Positions 60,701 to 64,000 of a stretch of 64,000 nt of DNA are shown in pieces; positions within the stretch are counted from its first letter, which is position 1, and every line of letters begins with the position of its first letter. The position numbers were made by a program, and so were the translations under genes. Location of the stretch: NCBI GenBank assembly GCA_907163375.1, contig CAJQUW010002137.1, positions 310,001-374,000 on the forward strand, in the 5' to 3' direction. Under the pieces are notes generated by a model. That model did no database searches and was not told where the DNA came from. It worked only from the letters and a program-made list of their open reading frames with translations. Origin of the DNA: Prostheceraeus crozeri (lineage: Eukaryota > Platyhelminthes > Polycladida > Euryleptidae).

Positions 60701-62709
60701 GTCATGAAATAGTCGAAACTATACTTTGGCGGTTGTAATCTTCAATTAGATCACTAATTCATAGACATAGTAACCTTGCATGGGTCTCATTTTTTGCTTT
60801 ACAGAATGGATGAACAATACCTCTTACGAGATAGAAGATCAAAACTCTCCTGGTGGATGTCCGTCTATTCTTTCCTGGTGTTTTACAGAACCTCGAATAA
60901 CTTTGGCTCAAATCATAGTTGCAACGTTTGTTCTTACTGTTGGTTTCACTTTCAACAATGTCCTCTGCTACAGCCTCTTCTCGAAATCTCTTGTCAACAT
61001 GAAGCAGGTAATTTCACGCACTAGCGCAATCTTGCATTTATCAATTCTTTTGTCAGTTCGACGCTTTTTCATTTCTACGCTCGGCGGGCTAGTTTAAGTT
61101 TATGCTATAAATTACAATTATCAGCAAGTTAATGACATGAGGAATTCCGCACGTATCCCGAGTATAGTGAAAATTAGCAAAGAAATTCGTGAAAAATTTC
61201 TAATTTCTCGGAAACAAATTTATTTAAGAAAGCGCGATGTTTTGGCTTTCGACTGCCAATCTAAGAACATCGCTGCCAGTGTTCCGATAAATCCTGAGTC
61301 AAATATTTCTGTTGGATGGGATGTTTTGCATAGTAGTATTGAAACTATCACAAACGTCTGGTTTTAGTCGATGTATTTCAGAAATCCTGACCTCAGCCTT
61401 CTAATGAGTGGTTGTAAAGGCCCTGAATTGAAATCTCTTTGACTGTAATTATTGTCCTTCATCTTTACTTTTATATATGTAACCAGTAGTCTGTAAATAT
61501 TGCTTTTATTGCACAGGCACAACAAATTTAGTCTTCCTTTGATGTATTTATGAGATGAGCTTTATTGCATGAATTTATCATTATTGACCAAATCCATCCA
61601 TCTAAAGATTGAGACCACCAGAGATTGAGGTTGTGTTGGGACAAGTTGTGAAACTGAAAATATATGCCTTGGAGCATCAAATCATGTTTATGAACTCGTA
61701 TACTACAGAATTAAATATTTTGTTTATCTGCTTCGGTTTACTAGAAGTGTGATTCATTCAAAATTGACGGCACATCGCGGAACTTATTAAGTGGGCAAAA
61801 AGGAATTGCTGATACCTTACAGAGATAGGAAAGTCGTGCGTCGCTTGCGGATTGCTGTGAACTCAAGCAAAGCGCCTCGATTACCACAATTCCTTCAGAT
61901 TCGAAGAATTCAGATAATTGCGCACCAGTGTTCTCCACTTGTATGTTCACTTAATGATTTCACCATCGTCTTCTCAGCATTCTTCTCTGCATAGTACATA
62001 CACTGTAGCCACACATCGATGTGTGTGTTGGTGTGCGCGAAGTGATATCACCGCACGCACGCATCTCTCACTGGCTCTGGTGCCCTCTGCTGACAGCCTA
62101 TTGTTTGCCATTTGCAAGCGATATACGAACTACCCATTCGAGAAGAAGCAAGTTGTTTAACTGTGATGTGCCATTTCGATATTAAGGACTGATACGAAAC
62201 TTCCATTCTAGGAAACCGAAGACGCGCGCACAGATGAATCTAATTCTGTGTCGTCAACATTGCTAAAGATAGTTGATGTTTGTATCCTCTCCTTCTATTT
62301 CGTTAAATTGACTCGCATCAATTTACTTTAGTATTTGATTTATGAGAATGATGGAACTTCCTCAATGTAGTCATCGTAAGAACTGTTCTTTTATATTTTT
62401 CTGTCTGTTGAAACATTTGGCAATAAACTTACTGAATTTTGACGTTTTCTTTTTGTGAAGTTTGAAGATGGGTAATTCAAACGTTCATTTCAGGGTTTGT
62501 GGATGGGAATTTACACCGCTGATGGCGGTCTTGCTCGACTGTTGGTTCCTATCTACGTCGGGTCGATGCTGAGATTTTATGGTCCGCTGATCACTCTCGG
62601 TTCAGTAGCAGCTCTTACTCTCCCTGGACTTGCATGGATGATGTTCATATACGACAGATTGGGTCAATCTCCCGCTTCTGCAACTTTTCCAACTTATCAG
62701 AAACCCTGA
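42796..62709 (+). CDS. MFSD8: MFSD8/CLN7-like lysosomal MFS transporter (7 exons)
   Basis: The product is a major facilitator superfamily membrane protein. Human MFSD8 is a lysosomal membrane protein whose loss causes CLN7 disease. Exons read here are 42796-42963, 45997-46456, 53739-53964, 55271-55405, 58694-58788, 60805-61007 and 62494-62709. All junctions are GT/AG, phases match, and the total is 1503 nt (500 codons plus stop; human is 518 aa). Recognisable stretches are RERWLSIRILYITCFIS at helix 1, FGQCVASPLLGWLS in the helix 2-3 region, LVARAIIGCGAGISACVRAY, FKALGFCLGPAVQ, and GLWMGIYTADGGLARLLVP near the C-terminus. The luminal NNTS sequon in exon 6 sits where human MFSD8 is glycosylated. 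The N-terminus is uncertain: the chosen ATG lacks the human dileucine sorting motif, and a good splice acceptor (TTACCCACAG, ending 42836) suggests a further upstream exon. Assignment is by recognition of the family pattern, not by alignment. Confidence 0.88.
42964..45996 (+). other. MFSD8 intron 1
   Basis: Begins GTAAGA and ends TTTCAG. Two GC-rich patches with GCCCGCCCCGA words lie at 43130-43165 and 44040-44065, probably parts of one decayed repeat. A LINE fragment lies at 44740-45290. Confidence 0.6.
44740..45290 (-). mobile_element. Decayed LINE reverse-transcriptase end
   Basis: Minus-strand reading gives text such as GKCLVPLCRT and KKNAFIPFLTSLLN, resembling the C-terminal tail of CR1-type reverse transcriptases, preceded by text with GPFLNMLVHALLV. 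Frame breaks are frequent. No 3' tail or duplication was identified. Confidence 0.5.
47203..47277 (-). tRNA. tRNA-like sequence, probably pseudogene or SINE head
   Basis: Read on the minus strand, 75 nt begin GCTCGTC and end GACGAGC, which pair perfectly. A D-arm (GCTC/GAGC), an A-box-like TAGCTCACTTGG and a B-box GGTTCAAATCC are present. It departs from a normal tRNA: the anticodon loop has only six bases (CTAAAT), and two extra bases sit on each side of the acceptor stem, so no anticodon can be assigned. It lies in MFSD8 intron 2. Confidence 0.55.
47395..47560. repeat. LINE/SINE 3'-end-like fragment
   Basis: Holds GTCGGCAGGAAGGGCATCCG and then AGTAGGGGTAAAAAGTGACG. A GGAAGGGCATCCGG motif is typical near the 3' ends of several invertebrate LINEs and their SINE partners. 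The orientation and exact family are uncertain. Confidence 0.4.
47905..48501 (-). mobile_element. LINE ORF2 C-terminal fragment
   Basis: A 188-codon open stretch on the minus strand reads GMIYGSETWALKVDSQQRLE, RMVRWMCGTKLSDRKRSDDL, NRLRWFGHVMRKGPEDY and RRRKGRPRKTWSDSV, the conserved C-terminal block of one group of LINE reverse transcriptases. It is 5'-truncated. The 3' flank at 47930-47980 (CGTTTAACGTCC...GGGTTGGAC) is matched by a short piece at 59955-60000. It lies in MFSD8 intron 2. Confidence 0.8.
48671..49364 (+). mobile_element. Internally deleted hAT with BED finger remnant
   Basis: A 694-bp element with CAGGG...CCCTG ends, GGAGTCCTATCA words near both ends, and a perfect 8-bp duplication CAATATTG at 48663-48670 and 49365-49372. 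A plus-strand frame at 49023-49220 reads KSKVHSYFLEKDGRFSCLV and FNLKRHF, the pattern of a BED zinc finger from a hAT transposase N-terminus. The catalytic part is gone, so it is non-autonomous. It was inserted into a dispersed repeat copy in MFSD8 intron 2. Confidence 0.85.
49407..52848 (+). mobile_element. 3.4-kb hAT element with near-open transposase
   Basis: The ends TAGGGCTTCCAATCCCG and the inverted TAAGGCTTCCAAATCCCG flank 3442 bp, and the perfect 8-bp duplication GACAAGAC lies at 49399-49406 and 52849-52856. Subterminal GGGATCCCGGGATT copies occur at both ends, 49425-49500 and 52768-52835. It carries a BED-type hAT transposase on the plus strand. Perfect duplication and a mostly open frame suggest fairly recent insertion into MFSD8 intron 2. 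Confidence 0.92.
50140..52010 (+). pseudogene. hAT transposase with BED zinc finger
   Basis: From an ATG at 50140 the frame is open to 51746. Residues about 15-60 form a BED finger (AWKHFERVKNEKAKCTICSV ... HLRTKHE). The hAT catalytic fold follows with FSLTLDEWTGL, IICCTTDGASVMKKFG and QLCYAHGVHLAVSD, an acidic insert (DDEEGDNVDGDDEDS), and DSKTRWNSLLYMLERF. The C-terminal dimerisation block PPTSVEAERAFSAAGLFLNK lies in another frame at 51813-52010, so one or two frameshifts between about 51715 and 51830 break the gene. The open frame also runs upstream of 50140, but that part lacks recognisable domains. Confidence 0.85.
52857..52955 (+). repeat. Dispersed repeat family, copy C (right part)
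   Basis: Continues the repeat interrupted at 49406: TGAATAGATGCCATTTCATC and the following TCATCAGAAAGCC match copies A and B. The left part lies at 49373-49406, so two hAT elements landed in this one repeat copy. Confidence 0.65.
54021..54175. mobile_element. Possible pogo/Tigger-like MITE
   Basis: Starts ACAGTAAAACTTCG and holds AAGCGGACCA and AATGGTCC words of the style seen in pogo-type MITEs. The right end (ATTTGACTG) is only loosely inverted to the left. It lies in MFSD8 intron 3. Confidence 0.4.
54541..55217. mobile_element. Possible degenerate hAT element
   Basis: The left end CAGGGCAATTTTTTGTGACC and the right end (TAGGGATTTTCTTG when inverted) share a loose pattern, with GTGACCTAAAAA and CCCTAAAAATATG inside. 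No target duplication. The minus-strand frame at 54834-55058 was not recognised. It lies in MFSD8 intron 3. Confidence 0.4.
56280..56710 (-). mobile_element. Decayed LINE reverse-transcriptase core
   Basis: The minus strand reads ACDSVSHATLFQCLINNFGA and further on VTSGIPKGSILGHFLLAALI, clear counterparts of the D-S-V-x-H and S-G-x-P-Q-G-S-x-L-G-P blocks of non-LTR reverse transcriptases. Stops and frame changes show it is old. It lies in MFSD8 intron 4. Confidence 0.7.
57821..58647 (+). mobile_element. Internally deleted hAT element
   Basis: An 827-bp element with TAGAGGTCGCAATAC at the left and the inverted TAAGGGTCGCAATAC at the right; ACCGGT and CCGGTTTT words repeat inside both ends. 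The flanks are ACTGCGAT and ACTGCAGG, a decayed 8-bp duplication. A plus-strand frame reads PSTSVEEERVFSTVGLAS and then NRLSDKALDG, the hAT dimerisation region, after a stop-ridden interior. It ends 46 bp before MFSD8 exon 5. Confidence 0.75.
59632..59864. mobile_element. Small hAT-like MITE with 30-bp minisatellite
   Basis: The ends CAGGGATTA and TAATCCCTG are inverted repeats of at least 9 bp bounding 233 bp. About five near-identical 30-bp units (TTGCTCAGTAATTCAATT start) fill 59665-59820. No target duplication was found. It lies in MFSD8 intron 5; related CAATCTCA/AATTGATTG words recur at 60190-60260 and 60575-60680. Confidence 0.55.
59950..60010. repeat. Short LINE 3'-end match
   Basis: TATTCGTTTAGCGTCC and GGGTTGGAC match the 3' flank of the LINE fragment at 47930-47980 in the same plus-strand orientation, allowing for mismatches. 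It is a small remnant only. Confidence 0.4.
61791..62260 (+). repeat. Dispersed repeat copy 2 in MFSD8 intron 6
   Basis: This is the partner of the 2.1-kb repeat and lies in the last intron of the MFSD8-like gene. The best match is 61791-61950, with a second matching patch near 62230-62260. No open frame with a recognised product. Confidence 0.55.
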
Positions 62710-62866
62710 CTTGAACTTTGCTGCTTCAGTTCGTTTTGCCTGTTAATTAGAATAATTGATGATCGCACTAAATTGTTATACTTAACAAAATGGGAATGAG
62801 CAGAAGCAGGGTGTATAGCGACCTGGAAAACAGGGTAAACTCAGGGGAATTTGAAAATCCTGAGTA

Positions 62867-63097
62867 CACCGTAAACTGTAAATCGTGAATATCAGTTAAA
62901 ATTAACAGTTAAAACTAATTTCACAGTCTTAACTGTAAATATCCGTAAAAACAGACGTTTGTTTTATCTGATATGGATGGATTTTAACTGTTACGTCATC
63001 ACGTTGTGACGTCATCATTTTAACAGATATTTACGGATATTTTCTGTGAAGGTTAACGGTTGTTTTAGCTGTTTTTAACGGTGTACAGTTTACAGTG
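62867..63097. mobile_element. TA-flanked MITE after the MFSD8 stop codon
   Basis: A 231-bp element flanked by TA (62865-62866 and 63098-63099), with inverted ends CACCGTAAACTGTA and TACAGTTTACAGTG. TTAACAG and ATATTTACGGATA words are also inverted inside. Size and TA duplication fit a Tc1/mariner-type MITE. It lies about 160 bp after the stop codon, so it may be part of the 3' UTR. Confidence 0.7.
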
Positions 63098-63118
63098 TAG
63101 AAGGATGAATTTCTAAAA

Positions 63119-63124
63119 AATAAA
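63119..63124 (+). promoter_or_regulatory. Candidate polyadenylation signal AATAAA
   Basis: AATAAA lies about 410 bp after the MFSD8 stop codon, just beyond a 231-bp MITE. It is the first clear canonical hexamer I noted in the 3' flank. It would place the MITE inside the 3' UTR. Confidence 0.35.
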
Positions 63125-63262
63125 GTCAGTAAACATTTATTAAATAATATAAATGTTGTTATTTTTGTATTTTTCAATACCCTCGAGGAAATAAGTGGGT
63201 ATGAATCATAGTATGATTTTACTGAATTTTTATATTACGTTTTTTTACTTTTTTGCTTACAG

Positions 63263-63390
63263 AGCTAGTTGTTTACTTGCTGGAGACCAATTGTACAATC
63301 GCTGCTGTGAACCAAGAAACTAAAAATCAGTGGCAGAACCGCAAAAAGCAGACAAACGATAAAGACGAAGAAGAGACTGGTATCAGCTAA
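63263..63390 (+). other. Possible alternative last exon of the MFSD8-like gene
   Basis: A pyrimidine-rich tract ending TTTTGCTTACAG is followed by an open frame of 41 codons (LVVYLLETNCTIAAV at its start, a charged lysine/glutamate-rich tail) that ends in TAA. It would need a donor leaving one base of a codon. A weak GT (TTGG then GTCAAT) in the last MFSD8 exon, at about 62661-62664, gives that phase and would replace the last 15 or so residues. No family match is seen for the peptide, so this may be chance. Confidence 0.25.
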
Positions 63391-63399
63391 CAAAATTAT

Positions 63400-64000
63400 T
63401 TCATTATTTGACGATCGAACCTAGGTCGTTTTTCTTGTAGATGGATTGCTGTGTAGGCTGTATGGCTTACATTTTCCAGTTGGTGTGTACTAAGAATAGT
63501 GAAAAATGTTTTGGAAATGTGTAATTCTAATTACAGCAATAATTGGTCATTAACCATCACGATGCATGATCTTATGTAATTTTAAACGAAAATTCAATAT
63601 GCAGCGGTTCTCATTTGTAGTAAACATCAATGACCCCCTTGAATTTATTTAAGCTTGAAGATTGGTAGAGTGACCTCAGATGAAACACCTATTCCTTCGC
63701 AGCCGCAAACATTGCGTTTCGCCTTCAAGAGCCCATCAGTACGGTTGGAAATGGTCCACACCAACATATAATATCGAAATGGTTGAGCAAGATGAAGACC
63801 GGCAGAACAGATTGATCTGCGCTTATTTATCATGGCTTTGCCGAGCGACTGATAAATGAGATGTCGAAGTGTCAATGCTACTGGCTGAGCATATATATAG
63901 GGGGAAATGTCCAGATTTAGAAAATTAAGCCCTGAATAACTTCAGTCATTGGCACTGCTTTCTCCCAAAATATTCCAGATCTTGATTTTTATCAAGTATA
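63400..64000. other. 3' flank, nothing recognised
   Basis: A minus-strand open frame of 76 codons at 63645-63875 shows no family pattern. No further exon or repeat was identified up to the end of the window. Confidence 0.3.

Noticed and set aside
63645-63875. A 76-codon minus-strand open frame after the MFSD8 gene.
   Set aside because: No family match, no splice or promoter evidence.

Overview
This is animal nuclear DNA, AT-rich and crowded with transposons. The one clear host gene has short coding exons with GT/AG junctions and kilobase introns. The mix of transposons (hAT, Merlin, foldback, CR1-like LINEs, a Ty3/Gypsy element) fits a marine invertebrate, perhaps an echinoderm or another deuterostome, but the species cannot be fixed from the sequence.

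Region by region: 1-12.5 kb has no recognisable host gene. It holds a chain of small hairpins, short inverted-repeat elements and old LINE/hAT debris. 12.5-14.7 kb is a rearranged terminal-inverted-repeat element with duplicated halves. 15.0-35.35 kb is one nest of transposons: a small Merlin element (perfect 8-bp target duplication) was split by a young Ty3/Gypsy element of about 8.6 kb. That element was then hit four times: two related hAT elements that both made 6-bp duplications, a 6.4-kb foldback element with a 9-bp duplication, and a 5'-truncated LINE. The 3' end of the Gypsy pol region carries a TatD-type metal-dependent DNase domain, which is not part of the usual Gypsy layout. 35.4-42.7 kb is mostly unique sequence with a 146-bp-arm hairpin, a dispersed repeat family and a LINE tail.

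42.8-62.7 kb holds the host gene, an orthologue of MFSD8/CLN7, a 12-helix lysosomal major-facilitator protein. Seven exons join with matching phases into one 500-codon frame. Its introns hold a tRNA-like unit, LINE fragments, two hAT elements with perfect 8-bp duplications (one a 3.4-kb copy with a largely open transposase), an internally deleted hAT and a 30-bp minisatellite. A Tc1/mariner-like MITE and a possible alternative last exon follow the stop codon.

The observations most worth following are the TatD domain in the Gypsy element and the foldback element, whose 3-kb arms are built as a higher-order satellite repeat.
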